Notes: generated by a model from the letters alone, not told the origin. A stretch of DNA of 52,966 nt from Clostridiales bacterium (GCA_003150405.1 QAMM01000014.1:1-52966), one strand, 5' to 3'; shown: positions 25,480 through 34,964, counted from the first letter of the stretch. Numbers and translations are program-made.

Positions 25480-25917
25480 ATGAAGATTTCAACCAAAGGG
25501 CGGTATGCTCTCCGCCTGATGCTCGATTTGGCCGAACATAACACTGGCGAATATATTGCGCTGAAGGATATATCGGCCCGGCAGGGAGTTTCGGTCAAAT
25601 ATCTGGAGCAGATTGTAACCCAGCTCAGCCGCGCTGGATTTTTGAAGAGCACTAGAGGGCCGCAGGGAGGATACAAATTGGCCAAGACACCCTGCGAATA
25701 TACCGTAGGAGCCATTTTACGCATTACCGAAGGCAGCCTGGCCCCGGTTGCCTGTCTAGAGGACGAACCGAACCAGTGCCCGCGGTTTGGAGATTGTGCA
25801 ACTATTGCGTTCTGGCAAGGATTGTACCAAGCGATTAATAATTATGTAGATGGTACCACGCTGGAACAGCTTCTTGACAGCGCCAAACAGCGTGCAGCGT
25901 ATGAATTTAATATTTAA
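25480..25917 (+). CDS. Rrf2-family transcription regulator (CymR/IscR-like)
   Basis: The 145-residue protein opens with the Rrf2 winged HTH (MKISTKGRYALRLMLDLAEH, then VSVKYLEQIV) and a loop TRGPQGGYKL that contacts the minor groove. Cysteines at 92, 100 and 106 follow the IscR pattern of [2Fe-2S] ligands, though the spacing (7 and 5 residues) is slightly wider than in E. coli. Alternatively it is CymR, the regulator of cysteine metabolism in Firmicutes, which pairs with CysK. The location directly before metY-cysK favours a role in sulfur control. AGGAGGGG precedes the ATG. Confidence 0.9.
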   Translation: MKISTKGRYALRLMLDLAEHNTGEYIALKDISARQGVSVKYLEQIVTQLSRAGFLKSTRGPQGGYKLAKTPCEYTVGAILRITEGSLAPVACLEDEPNQCPRFGDCATIAFWQGLYQAINNYVDGTTLEQLLDSAKQRAAYEFNI

Positions 25918-26014
25918 GCTTTCCGGCAGTCTTACAGACAACCGCTTTGTTTCCATGCGCTGTTCTGCATTTTTATAGGACAATTATCTGCTGGAATAAT
26001 ATTTACAAATCCTC

Positions 26015-26043
26015 TTGACAGTGAAACATGTTTTGTATATAAT
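26015..26043 (+). promoter_or_regulatory. Consensus promoter of the metY-cysK operon
   Basis: TTGACA (26015-26020) and TATAAT (26038-26043) with a 17-nt spacer. A perfect palindrome begins at the last base of the -10 box, so binding there would cover the start of transcription. Confidence 0.85.
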
Positions 26044-26071
26044 TAATTCATATTAAACATATATGAATTAA
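26043..26071. promoter_or_regulatory. Perfect palindrome at the metY start of transcription, candidate repressor site
   Basis: TTAATTCATAT and ATATGAATTAA are 11-bp perfect arms separated by 7 nt. The site covers the expected transcription start. The nearest regulator is the Rrf2 protein encoded 125 nt upstream, the natural candidate binder; AT-rich palindromes are usual for CymR-like proteins. Confidence 0.65.
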
Positions 26072-26095
26072 AGGATTAAGAAAGGCGTGGTGTTC

Positions 26096-26158
26096 ATGAA
26101 ACACTCTGTATATGCCCGGCTCTGCTGGAACGGCGCAATGTCCCGAATGTATTGTTGA
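26096..26158 (+). CDS. Short leader ORF (20 codons) before metY-cysK
   Basis: ATG at 26096 to TGA at 26158 encodes MKHSVYARLC followed by WNGAMSRMYC. It has two Cys and two extra Met residues and ends with Cys just before the stop. It lies between the promoter and metY. Its YxRLC start resembles the short leader peptides annotated before sulfur genes in Actinobacteria, as far as I recall. The ribosome site (AAAGGCGTGG) is moderate. No clear terminator follows within the 66 nt before metY, so control could be translational. Confidence 0.55.
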   Translation: MKHSVYARLCWNGAMSRMYC

Positions 26159-26224
26159 TTTTTACAAATGTAAGTGATAGAGGGGCAATGGCGCCTCCGT
26201 TTCAACAGAAATGAGGAATATGAC

Positions 26225-27514
26225 ATGAACAGCAATCCTAAAAATTATCGTTTTGAAACCCTTCAGCTTCATGTGGGGCAGGAACAGCCGGATTCCACAA
26301 CCGGTTCCCGTGCAGTCCCAATTTACCAGACGACTTCCTATGTCTTTCACGACTGCGATCATGCGGCGGCACGGTTTGGATTGACCGACGCGGGAAATAT
26401 TTACGGAAGGCTGACCAACCCGACACAGGACATTTTTGAACAGCGTATTGCGGCGCTGGAAGGGGGAGTTGCGGCATTGGCTGTTGCATCCGGGGCTGCC
26501 GCGGTGACCTATACCCTGCAAAATCTTGCGCAGGCGGGCGGGCACATTGTTGCGGCAAAGACGTTATATGGCGGCAGCTACAACCTTTTGGAGCATACCT
26601 TGCCGGAATACGGCATCACATCTACATTGGTTGACCCGGATAATCCGGATCATTTTGAACAGGCTATTCAAGAGAACACCAAGGCAATTTATATTGAAAC
26701 GCTAGGAAATCCGAATTCCAGCCTGATTGATGTGGAGGCAGTCGCGGAAATTGCCCACCGGCACCGGATTCCACTGGTGGTGGATAACACCTTTGCTTCA
26801 CCGTTTCTGTTCCGCCCGCTGGAACATGGAGCGGATCTGGTAGTGGAATCGGCGACGAAATTTATCGGCGGACATGGAACGGCTATTGGCGGCGTTATTA
26901 TTGATGGCGGCCGGTTTGACTGGGAGGCGTCGGGAAAGTTTCCGTCGCTGGCCGAGCCGAATCCCAGCTACCACGGCCTGAGCTTTACCAAAGCGGCAGG
27001 AGCTGCGGCGTTTGTCACCAAAATACGCGCCATTTTGCTGCGCGATATGGGGGCAACTCTCTCGCCGTTTCATGCGTTTTTGTTTTTGCAGGGGTTGGAA
27101 ACCCTTTCGCTGCGGGTAGAGCGCCATGTGGAAAATGCCCTTAAAGTGGTCGATTACCTGAGCCGTCACCCAATGGTGGAACGGGTGAACCATCCATCTC
27201 TGCCAAGCAGCCCCTATCACGCCCTGTATAAGCGGTATTTCCCGCAGGGAGCGGGCTCGATTTTCACCTTTGAAATCAAAGGTGGGGCAGAAGAAGCCAA
27301 GCGGTTCATCGATCGCCTTGAAATTTTTTCGCTGCTCGCCAATGTAGCGGATGCCAAGTCGCTGGTCATTCACCCGGCTTCCACGACCCATTCCCAGATG
27401 ACAGCAGAGGAGCTTGCGGGCTCCGGTATCCGGCCGAATACCATCCGGCTTTCGATTGGTCTGGAACACATTGACGATCTTCTCGCAGATCTTGAACAAG
27501 CATTTCACGCATAA
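26225..27514 (+). CDS. metY: O-acetylhomoserine sulfhydrylase (MetY)
   Basis: This PLP enzyme makes homocysteine from O-acetylhomoserine and sulfide. The 429-residue protein shows the Cys/Met-metabolism fold: [20 protein letters not shown] at the N-terminus typical of the O-acetylhomoserine branch, [20 protein letters not shown], and the PLP lysine in [10 protein letters not shown]. The ATG at 26225 follows TGAGGAATATGAC. It is 16 nt upstream of cysK with which it forms an operon. Confidence 0.95.
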   Translation: MNSNPKNYRFETLQLHVGQEQPDSTTGSRAVPIYQTTSYVFHDCDHAAARFGLTDAGNIYGRLTNPTQDIFEQRIAALEGGVAALAVASGAAAVTYTLQNLAQAGGHIVAAKTLYGGSYNLLEHTLPEYGITSTLVDPDNPDHFEQAIQENTKAIYIETLGNPNSSLIDVEAVAEIAHRHRIPLVVDNTFASPFLFRPLEHGADLVVESATKFIGGHGTAIGGVIIDGGRFDWEASGKFPSLAEPNPSYHGLSFTKAAGAAAFVTKIRAILLRDMGATLSPFHAFLFLQGLETLSLRVERHVENALKVVDYLSRHPMVERVNHPSLPSSPYHALYKRYFPQGAGSIFTFEIKGGAEEAKRFIDRLEIFSLLANVADAKSLVIHPASTTHSQMTAEELAGSGIRPNTIRLSIGLEHIDDLLADLEQAFHA

Positions 27515-27530
27515 ACAGGAGGAATTTTAT

Positions 27531-28466
27531 ATGGCGCAGATTGCAAAAACTCTGACCGATTTAATTGGAAGAACCCCGCTCTTGGAGCTTTCCAACTATG
27601 AAAAAGCGCATGGATTAGAAGCGCAGATTGTTGCAAAGCTGGAGTATTTCAACCCGGCGGGCAGTGTCAAAGACCGCATTGCCAAGGCGATGGTGGAAGA
27701 TGCGGAAGCCAAAGGGCTGCTCAAGGAAGGCTCGGTCATCATTGAGCCGACCAGCGGCAACACCGGCATAGGGCTTGCGTCGGTTGCAGCGGCGCATGGC
27801 TACCGTATCATCCTTACCATGCCGGAGACCATGAGTATCGAACGCCGCAACCTGCTCAAGGCTTATGGGGCGGAACTTGTTCTCACCGAAGGCGCCAAAG
27901 GGATGAAAGGCGCCATTGAAAAGGCGGAAGAGCTGGCGAAAGAGATTCCGGGCAGCTTTATTCCCGGGCAGTTTGAAAACCCGGCCAATCCGGCGGTGCA
28001 CCGCGCGACGACCGGTCCGGAAATCTGGGCGGATACTGACGGCAAGGTGGATATTTTTGTTGCGGGAATCGGCACCGGTGGAACCATTACCGGCACCGGG
28101 GAGTATTTGAAATCCAAAAATCCGGAGGTCAAGGTTGTGGCGGTGGAGCCGGCTTCGTCGCCAGTGCTGTCCGGTGGAAAGCCCGGCCCGCATAAAATTC
28201 AGGGCATTGGCGCTGGATTTGTACCGGACACCCTCAATACCCAAATTTACGATGAAATTATTCAAGTGGAGAATGAGGACGCTTTTGTGGCGGGCCGTTC
28301 CATTGCCAAAACCGAAGGGCTTCTGGTGGGAATTTCTTCTGGCGCAGCGGTTTGGGCTGCAGAACAGCTTGCCAAACGCCCGGAAAACAAGGGCAAGCGC
28401 ATTGTTGTGTTGCTGCCGGATACCGGTGAACGATACCTCTCCACCCCGATGTTTACCGAAGCATAA
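27531..28466 (+). CDS. cysK: Cysteine synthase (O-acetylserine sulfhydrylase)
   Basis: CysK forms cysteine from O-acetylserine and sulfide. The 311-residue PLP protein has [14 protein letters not shown] with the catalytic lysine, [11 protein letters not shown] (substrate loop), [10 protein letters not shown] (phosphate loop) and the C-terminal [16 protein letters not shown] precedes the ATG at 27531. In relatives CysK also acts as partner of CymR, and the nearby Rrf2 gene makes that possible here. Confidence 0.97.
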   Translation: MAQIAKTLTDLIGRTPLLELSNYEKAHGLEAQIVAKLEYFNPAGSVKDRIAKAMVEDAEAKGLLKEGSVIIEPTSGNTGIGLASVAAAHGYRIILTMPETMSIERRNLLKAYGAELVLTEGAKGMKGAIEKAEELAKEIPGSFIPGQFENPANPAVHRATTGPEIWADTDGKVDIFVAGIGTGGTITGTGEYLKSKNPEVKVVAVEPASSPVLSGGKPGPHKIQGIGAGFVPDTLNTQIYDEIIQVENEDAFVAGRSIAKTEGLLVGISSGAAVWAAEQLAKRPENKGKRIVVLLPDTGERYLSTPMFTEA

Positions 28467-28529
28467 TGAATTGAACTGCGGTTCGTGGGCGTATGTGGGT
28501 GTTTTGTCCCCCCGTGTAATGTCGAAATC

Positions 28530-28570
28530 AAAGCAGGCGCTGGATCACAATCCAGCGCCTGCTGTTGTTT
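28530..28570 (+). terminator. Terminator of metY-cysK
   Basis: AGCAGGCGCTGGAT and ATCCAGCGCCTGCT pair perfectly; GTTGTTTT follows. Confidence 0.9.
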
Positions 28571-28780
28571 TGGAGTAGGATGCAAAGCATTCAAATCCAT
28601 TTCGGCTTTAAACTACTGACAGCTGCAGAAATTAGAAAGGATAGCGACCGCCTTGAGAAGCACGGCCTAAAAAGCCGGCTTAAGGGGAGATGTATTTCTT
28701 AGAAAAATTGGTTTGTATGATTTTTATATGAAACATACTGCCGTGTGGAGGGGGTTCGACTTGCCCGAATTAGACAGGCT
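28571..28780. other. Intergenic stretch without gene
   Basis: Between the cysK terminator and the convergent GNAT gene I see no supported frame; a short hairpin (CGGC/GCCG around 28660) is the only structure. Confidence 0.5.
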
Positions 28781-29275
28781 TTATTTACAAAAACTTTCCC
28801 GGGTGCATTCCATCCGCAGGGCTTTCCAGCCGTTGTCCCGCAAGACCCACCCCTTTTCCAGAAATCCGGCCTTTTGGTAACACCGGATTGCCCCTTTGTT
28901 GAAATCAAACACCCAGAGCCGGACGGTCTCCATCCCGAGCCTGTTAAAGGCATAGCGAACCGCTTGGCGCAGGCTTTGTGCGCCGATGCCCAGTCCGCGG
29001 TAGTGGCGGTCAACTAAAAAACGGCAGATGGCACATTCGCGCAATGTTTCGTCCACATGGTCGATGGAAAGGGTGCCGGCTGGTTTGCCATCGTAAAGAA
29101 TGAGGAACGGCTTGCAGTTGGGATCGTGAATTTTTGCGATTACCTGCCCTATGGAGAGCGGATACTGATAGCTGGCGCCGGCCCACTGATAGAGAAAATC
29201 GGCGTCAGTTCCCAGATTCATGGCGGTAATAAGCGGTGCGTCGCTGTCGGTCATAAGACGGATGGTTACCTGCAT
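28781..29275 (-). CDS. GNAT-family N-acetyltransferase
   Basis: The 164-residue protein has the GNAT fold: the acetyl-CoA loop RHYRGLGIGAQSLRQAVRYA (motif A, about 90-110) and NKGAIRCYQKAGF (motif B). It resembles RimJ/RimL-type acetyltransferases, but the substrate cannot be told. The ATG at 29275 follows GGAGG by 7 nt, and a TTGTAA/TACAAT promoter lies upstream. It is a single-gene unit. Confidence 0.88.
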   Translation of the reverse strand: MQVTIRLMTDSDAPLITAMNLGTDADFLYQWAGASYQYPLSIGQVIAKIHDPNCKPFLILYDGKPAGTLSIDHVDETLRECAICRFLVDRHYRGLGIGAQSLRQAVRYAFNRLGMETVRLWVFDFNKGAIRCYQKAGFLEKGWVLRDNGWKALRMECTRESFCK

Positions 29276-29305
29276 AGCATTTCCTCCAAAAGATGTCTTG
29301 TTGCC

Positions 29306-29334
29306 ATTGTAATCCATTTTGGGGGTGATTACAA
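29306..29334 (-). promoter_or_regulatory. Promoter of the GNAT gene
   Basis: On the minus strand TTGTAA (29334-29329) and TACAAT (29311-29306) with 17-nt spacer. Confidence 0.75.
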
Positions 29335-29632
29335 GTCAGAAAACGGGACCTCGAAAGAAAGCAGACTGGCCTCGTGGTTTTCAAAAAAAGAGCAAATGGT
29401 TAAGCGATCCGTGAAGCCCTATGGACAAAGGCCCTGCAACACGAATATAAAAGGAACTTTATGCTGATTCAGCAACAAATATGAATGCTTTTGTTTTTCA
29501 TGGGCATGAGAAACAGCACCTAGTTTGAGCACCCACAAAAAGGGGGATTTTGGATAAACGCAGTACAGACATTGCTGCTTCAAAAGCGATTGCAGGCAGC
29601 TTGAAATGCGTGATGGACTTGTATATATAAAA
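29335..29632. other. Intergenic stretch without gene
   Basis: About 300 nt between the GNAT promoter and the terminator of the peptide-transporter operon. No frame on either strand has a ribosome site or family resemblance. Confidence 0.5.
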
Positions 29633-29657
29633 GTCCCCGGAGAATCACTCCGGGGAC
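29630..29657 (-). terminator. Terminator of the peptide ABC operon
   Basis: GTCCCCGGAG and CTCCGGGGAC pair perfectly across AATCA; the minus strand continues with a T-rich tail. It begins 6 nt past the last stop codon. Confidence 0.92.
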
Positions 29658-29662
29658 GAGTT

Positions 29663-30415
29663 TTACCGCTCACGGCGAAAGGCTGGGTCCGGTACGGGAA
29701 TGGAGGAGAGCAGCGCCTGTGTGTATGAATGTTCTGGATGCCGGAACAGGTGGCTGGCGGATGCTGTTTCTACCAAAACGCCATCTTTCATAACGCCAAC
29801 GGTATCGCAAAGATGGCGTACAAGGGAAAGGTCATGCGCAATGAACAGGATGGACATGCCGGTCTCCTCCCGCAGACTGCGGAACAGGTCAATCACCTGT
29901 GCTTGCAGGGAAACGTCAAGGGAAGCAACCGGCTCGTCGGCAATGAGCAGGTCAGGATCCAGCATGAGAGCCCGCGCAATGCAGACGCGCTGCTGCTGGC
30001 CGCCGGAAAAGTCCGAGGGAAGTTCGTAAAAACAGTGCGGCTCCAACCCGACCTTTTGCAGCAGTTTCAGCGCCTTTTCCCGGCGCGAGGCCCGGCTGCC
30101 GCTGTGCCGGATGACAAGCGGTTCCATCACACTTTGCCCAATGGTGAGACGCGGGCTGAGCGCGGCGGTTGCATCCTGAAAAATCATCTGCATTTCTTGT
30201 CCGTGAAACTGGATGCTGCCGGCAGTGGGACGGTTGAGCCCGACGAGACAACGCCCGGTAGTTGACTTGCCGGAACCCGATTCCCCGACCAGCCCAAAAA
30301 TTTCTCCGCGCCGGATGGCAAGGGAAACGTCTTTGACCGCTTCAACAATCTGCCCGTGTGCAGAGCGAAAGGTCATGGAGAGATGGGACGCTTCGAGAAT
30401 GATATCATTCGGCAT
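29663..30415 (-). CDS. Peptide/nickel ABC transporter ATPase, second subunit (OppF/DppF-like)
   Basis: The 250-residue ATPase has Walker A GESGSGKST (about 44-52), signature FSGGQQQR, Walker B LLIADEPVASLD and a switch His (FIAHDLS). It lacks most of the C-terminal oligopeptide-binding extension, so it is short compared with typical OppF (about 310 aa). The ATG at 30415 overlaps the end of the upstream ATPase gene by 11 nt. It couples ATP hydrolysis to import by the two permeases encoded upstream. Confidence 0.92.
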   Translation of the reverse strand: MPNDIILEASHLSMTFRSAHGQIVEAVKDVSLAIRRGEIFGLVGESGSGKSTTGRCLVGLNRPTAGSIQFHGQEMQMIFQDATAALSPRLTIGQSVMEPLVIRHSGSRASRREKALKLLQKVGLEPHCFYELPSDFSGGQQQRVCIARALMLDPDLLIADEPVASLDVSLQAQVIDLFRSLREETGMSILFIAHDLSLVRHLCDTVGVMKDGVLVETASASHLFRHPEHSYTQALLSSIPVPDPAFRRER

Positions 30416-31433
30416 GGACAATCACCCTCCCGTTCTCCACCCGCACAGGCGGTGTAACCGACGGCGCATCCGGATGGGCAAGCCAGGAGGCGACACTGTG
30501 CGTTTCGGTCACCTGGAACAGCGGCGGTTCTTCTTCATAATCAATAGCGAGTGCATAACGGTTGCGGGGAGCGAAAGCGTCTCCTTTTGGCGGTTCGCGC
30601 AGGTCGGGCGCGGCGCCCGGCAGCAGAAAAGAGGAGTCGCCTATGCATTCCGCACAGGGAAGTGCAGCAAAAAGGCCCCAGGTGTAAGGGTGGCGCGGAT
30701 CGGCAAACAGTTCTTCTGTTTTGGCGCTTTCCACAATTTTACCTGCATACATAACCGCAACTCGGTCGGCAATCTGCGCGACGACGCTCAGGTCGTGGGT
30801 GATAAACAGAATGGCAATTCCGGTGTGCATTTGCAGGGAGGAGAGCAGTTCCAAAATCTGCGCCTGAATGGTGGTGTCCAACGCCGTTGTCGGTTCATCG
30901 GCAATGAGAATTTTTGGCTCTGCGGCAAGCGCAATGGCGATAACGGCGCGTTGGAGCATCCCACCGGAAAATTCGTGCGGGTATTGGCGCATCCGCTGTT
31001 CCGGCTGTGGAATCCCCACAAGTTTTAACAGCTCCAGTGCTTTTGCCATACGCTCTTTCCGGCTGCACTTCCGGTGCGCGCCGACCGCTTCTGCGACCTG
31101 AACGCCAATGGTCATTGTAGGGTCAAGAACCGTGGCGGGATTCTGGAATACCATGCCGATTTCATTGCCGCGGACTTGCGAGAGCGCTTTCTCGGACATG
31201 GCGGACAGACATTGTCCACTGTAGTGAATGCTTCCACCGCTGATGTGCCCCCGCCGGTGCAGGATACCCAGAATGGATTTACAGAGTACCGACTTGCCGC
31301 ATCCGGATTCACCAACCAAAGCCAGTGTCTCGCCGGCATAAAGCTCAAAGGAGACGCCGCGCACTGCGTGTACCGTCCCAGATTCGGTTGTAAAATCAAT
31401 GTGCAGATCCTGCACAGTGAGCAGCGGCTGCAT
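30405..31433 (-). CDS. Peptide/nickel ABC transporter ATPase, first subunit (OppD/DppD-like)
   Basis: The 342-residue ATPase shows Walker A GESGCGKS, signature FSGGMLQR, Walker B ILIADEPTTALD, and a C-terminal oligopeptide extension with a Cys at PCAECIGDS. AGGAGG precedes the ATG at 31433. Its end overlaps the oppF-like gene. The gene is third-last in a five-gene operon B-C-A-D-F. Confidence 0.94.
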   Translation of the reverse strand: MQPLLTVQDLHIDFTTESGTVHAVRGVSFELYAGETLALVGESGCGKSVLCKSILGILHRRGHISGGSIHYSGQCLSAMSEKALSQVRGNEIGMVFQNPATVLDPTMTIGVQVAEAVGAHRKCSRKERMAKALELLKLVGIPQPEQRMRQYPHEFSGGMLQRAVIAIALAAEPKILIADEPTTALDTTIQAQILELLSSLQMHTGIAILFITHDLSVVAQIADRVAVMYAGKIVESAKTEELFADPRHPYTWGLFAALPCAECIGDSSFLLPGAAPDLREPPKGDAFAPRNRYALAIDYEEEPPLFQVTETHSVASWLAHPDAPSVTPPVRVENGRVIVHAE

Positions 31434-31552
31434 AGATTCGCCTCCTTTTTCAGAGATAAAAATGTGTAAGTAGGGGATGGGGGACAAGTCTGTCTGGGAT
31501 GGCATTGCTTACAGGAACATGCTGGGCGCAGTCAGGATGGTGTGCTTCCGCA

Positions 31553-33103
31553 TTATGCGATTGTCCATTCAGCGATGTTCCAGAAGATGCCAACCCCGTG
31601 GTGGCCCAGCACGGTATCCGTCGTCATACCGCTGATGTTTGCCTTGCCCACATACAGGGCGTCTACATAGGCAATAAAGGTATAGGGCAGGTCTTTGGCA
31701 AGTTCGGTCTGGAACTCTTGGTAATAAGAAAGACGCTCGGCGTCATCATCGGTTTCCCGCGCTTTCTGGAGCAGCTCATCCACCTTGGTGTTGGAGTAGC
31801 TGCTGTAGTTGGCTCCTTTATTGGTGCCGAAAACCTTGTAGGTGTGGTCATCCGGGTCAAACGGGCTGCCCCATCCAATCAGGTAGGCGGCCTGGCCGGC
31901 CCAGTCAATGTCAGATTTGATTTCTACCGTCACATCTGCTCCAATTTCCCCAAGCTGCTGTGCACAGATGTTTGCCATGTCAATGCGTACCTGGTCGCCC
32001 TCGCTGCAGGAGATGACAAACCGCAGCGGCGTGCCGTTCTTCTCATAAATGCCGTCGGTATTCAGAGACCATCCGGCTGCTTCCAGCAATTCTTTGGCCT
32101 TTGCCGGATTATAGGAGAATTTCTCCATATCCGGGTTGTTGTAAGGGCCGGCCTGCAAAGGAGAATAGGCAATCTCTCCATGGCCGAGCAGAACGCTGTC
32201 AATAATTGCCTGCCGGTCGATGGCATAGCTCAGTGCGTTTGGCAGTTCACGGTTGTTTTTGAACAGGTCGTTGTTGAAGTTATAGAGGATGCCGCGGTAG
32301 TCAGCCGTATTCATATCATAAACGGTGAAATTGCTGTCGTCTCTGAATTGCTCCGCATCCTGCGGAGTGATCTGCGCAAGGTCAAGTTCACCGGACTGAA
32401 GCTGCAAGGCGCGAGCTTTTTCATCCACAACGATTTTAAAAATGATGGTTTCAATGTTGGGTTCTCCGACAAAATAGTCGGTGTTGCGTTTCAAGGTAAT
32501 GCTCTGGCCTTTGTCCCAGGAGGTGAGCTTGTAGGGACCGGTGCCAACCGGGTTCTGGTTAAAGGAGTCGGTTACCAAATCCTTGCCGTCAAGCAGGTGT
32601 TTTGGCAGAATGCCGATGGTCAAATAATCGAGCATGGCGACGTTGGGCGCTTTCAGAGTGATTTTTACAGTGGCGTCATCCGGAGTTTCAATCGAGGTGA
32701 TATCCTCGTAGTTTGAAGCAATTTCCGAGACATTATCCGGGTTCATAATGGCCTCTAAGGTGAACTTGACATCTGCGGAGGTGAACGGCTCACCATCGTG
32801 CCATTTCACATCGTCACGGAGCTGGAAGGTGTAGGTATTGGTCGCTTCGTCAAAGTTCCAGCCCTCTGCCAGTGCAGGGACAATCTTGTTGTCTTTGTCG
32901 TGGGCGGTCAGGCCGTTGAAAATGAGGGAGTTGATTTCCCCATGTTCATACAGCGCCGGATTGATGCTGGTATAGTCCCCGCTGCCGTAGACGAGGGTGC
33001 TGTTTTCGCTGTTGTCCCCCTGGCAGGCGGTGAGGGAGAAGAGCATGATTGCTGCAAGAAGCAGAGAGATTAGTTTGCTGTACTTTTTTATAGATTGCTG
33101 CAT
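31553..33103 (-). CDS. Peptide/nickel ABC transporter substrate-binding lipoprotein
   Basis: The 516-residue protein has a lipoprotein signal (LFSLTAC, lipid-attached Cys about residue 27) and the SBP_bac_5 fold: WHDGEPFTSADVKFTLEAI (about 100-118) and VGTGPYKL are family marks. It captures peptides or possibly nickel/heme-type ligands outside the cell. Its ATG overlaps the 3' end of the permease gene by 16 nt, which makes the binding protein the third gene; placing it within the operon rather than first is somewhat unusual. Confidence 0.93.
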   Translation of the reverse strand: MQQSIKKYSKLISLLLAAIMLFSLTACQGDNSENSTLVYGSGDYTSINPALYEHGEINSLIFNGLTAHDKDNKIVPALAEGWNFDEATNTYTFQLRDDVKWHDGEPFTSADVKFTLEAIMNPDNVSEIASNYEDITSIETPDDATVKITLKAPNVAMLDYLTIGILPKHLLDGKDLVTDSFNQNPVGTGPYKLTSWDKGQSITLKRNTDYFVGEPNIETIIFKIVVDEKARALQLQSGELDLAQITPQDAEQFRDDSNFTVYDMNTADYRGILYNFNNDLFKNNRELPNALSYAIDRQAIIDSVLLGHGEIAYSPLQAGPYNNPDMEKFSYNPAKAKELLEAAGWSLNTDGIYEKNGTPLRFVISCSEGDQVRIDMANICAQQLGEIGADVTVEIKSDIDWAGQAAYLIGWGSPFDPDDHTYKVFGTNKGANYSSYSNTKVDELLQKARETDDDAERLSYYQEFQTELAKDLPYTFIAYVDALYVGKANISGMTTDTVLGHHGVGIFWNIAEWTIA

Positions 33104-33978
33104 TTCTGATTATTTTCCTTTCGTATGGTATTTCCGATGTCGGTAATACAGACAAGCGTTACAATTAAAAAGATACCGGGGATGAGGATGAGCCACCAGT
33201 TGCCGGACATCAGTGCCCGATCGGCCTGTGAGAGCATGCTGCCCCAAGAGACCGTTTCAACCGGCAGGCCAATGCCGAGAAAGCTCAGCGTCGCTTCGGT
33301 TCCAATGGCCGCGCCGATGTTGGTGACGACCATGAACATAATGGAGGGGACAAGGCCGGGCAGCAGATGCCGCCGTAATATGTACCAAAATCCTCCGTGC
33401 ATGGCCTTTACGGCATCGATATAAACATTGCTTTTCAGCTGCTTGACTTCGGTACGCACGACTTTGGCGATGTTCATCCAGCTTGTAATGCCGATAACTA
33501 CGGCAATCGCGAGCGGGTTGCTTTGGCCAATCATGGCCTGCACAAAAATAATGATGAGGATGGACGGAACACTGAGAATAAGCTCGGTCAGCCGCATCAT
33601 AATGTCGTCCACTACCGGCGGAGCAATGGCGCTGATACTACCGTAGATCACCGCGATCAGGGTGGAGATTGCCGCCGCCACAAAGCCGATGAAAAGAGAA
33701 ACCCTCCCGCCGGACCAAATCATAGAGAAAACATCCCGCCCCATCGGGTCGGTACCAAAGTAAAACTCGCTGTTCGGTGCGACCGAAATATGGGCGAGGT
33801 CGAGGTAGGTGGGGTCATGGTTCATGAGCAGCTCGGCCCCGAGGCAGCCCGCAAAAATGAGTGCGAGCAGGCTGATGGACACCCACGGCCGCCGCCTGCG
33901 GTGCGGAACCGTGACATGGGAAGAGGATTGCGCGGGGGACAGGGGACCGACTATTCGGAAGCGTTCGGGTGCGTTCAT
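33088..33978 (-). CDS. Peptide/nickel ABC transporter permease (OppC/DppC-like)
   Basis: The 296-residue membrane protein has about six helices, a cytoplasmic N-terminal tail of some 30 residues, the FGTDPMGRDVFS motif typical of DppC/OppC after the first helix, and the EAA-type loop (DAVKAMHGGFWYILRRHLLP). Its start ATG overlaps the stop of the upstream permease as ATGA, so both are made in a coupled way. Confidence 0.94.
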   Translation of the reverse strand: MNAPERFRIVGPLSPAQSSSHVTVPHRRRRPWVSISLLALIFAGCLGAELLMNHDPTYLDLAHISVAPNSEFYFGTDPMGRDVFSMIWSGGRVSLFIGFVAAAISTLIAVIYGSISAIAPPVVDDIMMRLTELILSVPSILIIIFVQAMIGQSNPLAIAVVIGITSWMNIAKVVRTEVKQLKSNVYIDAVKAMHGGFWYILRRHLLPGLVPSIMFMVVTNIGAAIGTEATLSFLGIGLPVETVSWGSMLSQADRALMSGNWWLILIPGIFLIVTLVCITDIGNTIRKENNQKCSNL

Positions 33979-34964
33979 TTTAAAAACCCCCTTTTGGTCT
34001 GCCGCATACGGGGGTCTACCCGGCTGTTGACCGCCTGTGCTAGAAGATTTGCAAATACCACAACGACGCCGGTCAGCAAAGCAAGGACAAGCAACATATT
34101 GTAATCATGGTACTTGGCGCTCTCAAAACAGAGGGTGCCGAGACCGGGATAGGAAAACACCTGCTCTACAACATAGGTTCCGCCGAGGATGTGGGGCACC
34201 GAAATTGCCATTAGGCTGATGAAGCTCGGCATAATGTTGCGCACGCAGTGCTTCCAGATGATGCTACGCTGGGAAAGCCCCTTGGTCCGGCAGAGCAGAA
34301 CATAATCCTGCTTAAATTCGTCCAGCAGCTTGTTGCGGATCATGTAGGCATAGTACCAGAGATGGCTTAAAATCAGCACGGTCAACGGCAGGATCAAATG
34401 CCGCAGCCGTCCCATCACATCGTTTGGTGAGCCGAGCGGGTAGGCCCCGCTTGACGGCAGCCACCGCAGGGTAACACCAAAGATCAAAATCAGTACCAGC
34501 GCCACCCAGAAAGAGGGAATGCTGTTTGTGATGGTGCCGATTTTGCAGATAACCCGGTCGAGGAGGGTGTCTTCCCGCCGTGCACAGAGAATGCCGAGAA
34601 AGAGCGCCAGCACAAAAGTGAGAAGATAAGCAAGCCCGCCCAGCAGCAGGGTGTTGGCCCAGACGTCCCCGATGACCTGGGTAACGTCCTGCTTGTACTT
34701 GTAGGAAATGCCGAAATCCCCGTGAACAGCATTTTCTACCCAGCGGCCGTACTGGACGTAGATGGGCTCATCCAGGCCGAGTTTTTCCATGGCGTTTTCG
34801 CGTTCAGAGGCACTCATCCGCTCAGCCGATTCCCCGTAGTAAGAGCGGAGCGGATCGCCCGGAGCAAGCCGGGACATGGCGAAAACGGCGACGGAAAGTA
34901 GAAACAGGGTGAGCACTACCTGTAAAAGAACCTTGCATATTCCTGTAATCCGATGCTTCACCAC
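33975..34964 (-). CDS. Peptide/nickel ABC transporter permease (OppB/DppB-like)
   Basis: The 329-residue protein has a first helix followed by SRLAPGDPLRSYYG, the N-terminal mark of OppB-type permeases, then a periplasmic-side domain and five more helices with an EAA loop (LLCRTKGLSQRSIIWKHCVR). I place the start at the GTG at 34964 because AAAGGAGGAG sits 6 nt upstream; the in-frame ATG at 34991 has no ribosome site and would translate it. It is the first gene of the operon and sits behind a long leader with a terminator. Confidence 0.92.
   Translation of the reverse strand: MVKHRITGICKVLLQVVLTLFLLSVAVFAMSRLAPGDPLRSYYGESAERMSASERENAMEKLGLDEPIYVQYGRWVENAVHGDFGISYKYKQDVTQVIGDVWANTLLLGGLAYLLTFVLALFLGILCARREDTLLDRVICKIGTITNSIPSFWVALVLILIFGVTLRWLPSSGAYPLGSPNDVMGRLRHLILPLTVLILSHLWYYAYMIRNKLLDEFKQDYVLLCRTKGLSQRSIIWKHCVRNIMPSFISLMAISVPHILGGTYVVEQVFSYPGLGTLCFESAKYHDYNMLLVLALLTGVVVVFANLLAQAVNSRVDPRMRQTKRGFLK

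Noticed and set aside
29419..29673. 84-codon minus-strand frame between the GNAT and ABC genes
   Set aside because: It overlaps the operon terminator and the last ATPase codons; no start signal.
31499..32716. Long plus-strand frame (405 codons) antisense to the substrate-binding protein gene
   Set aside because: It mirrors the codons of a clear SBP_bac_5 gene, has no ribosome site and no family resemblance.
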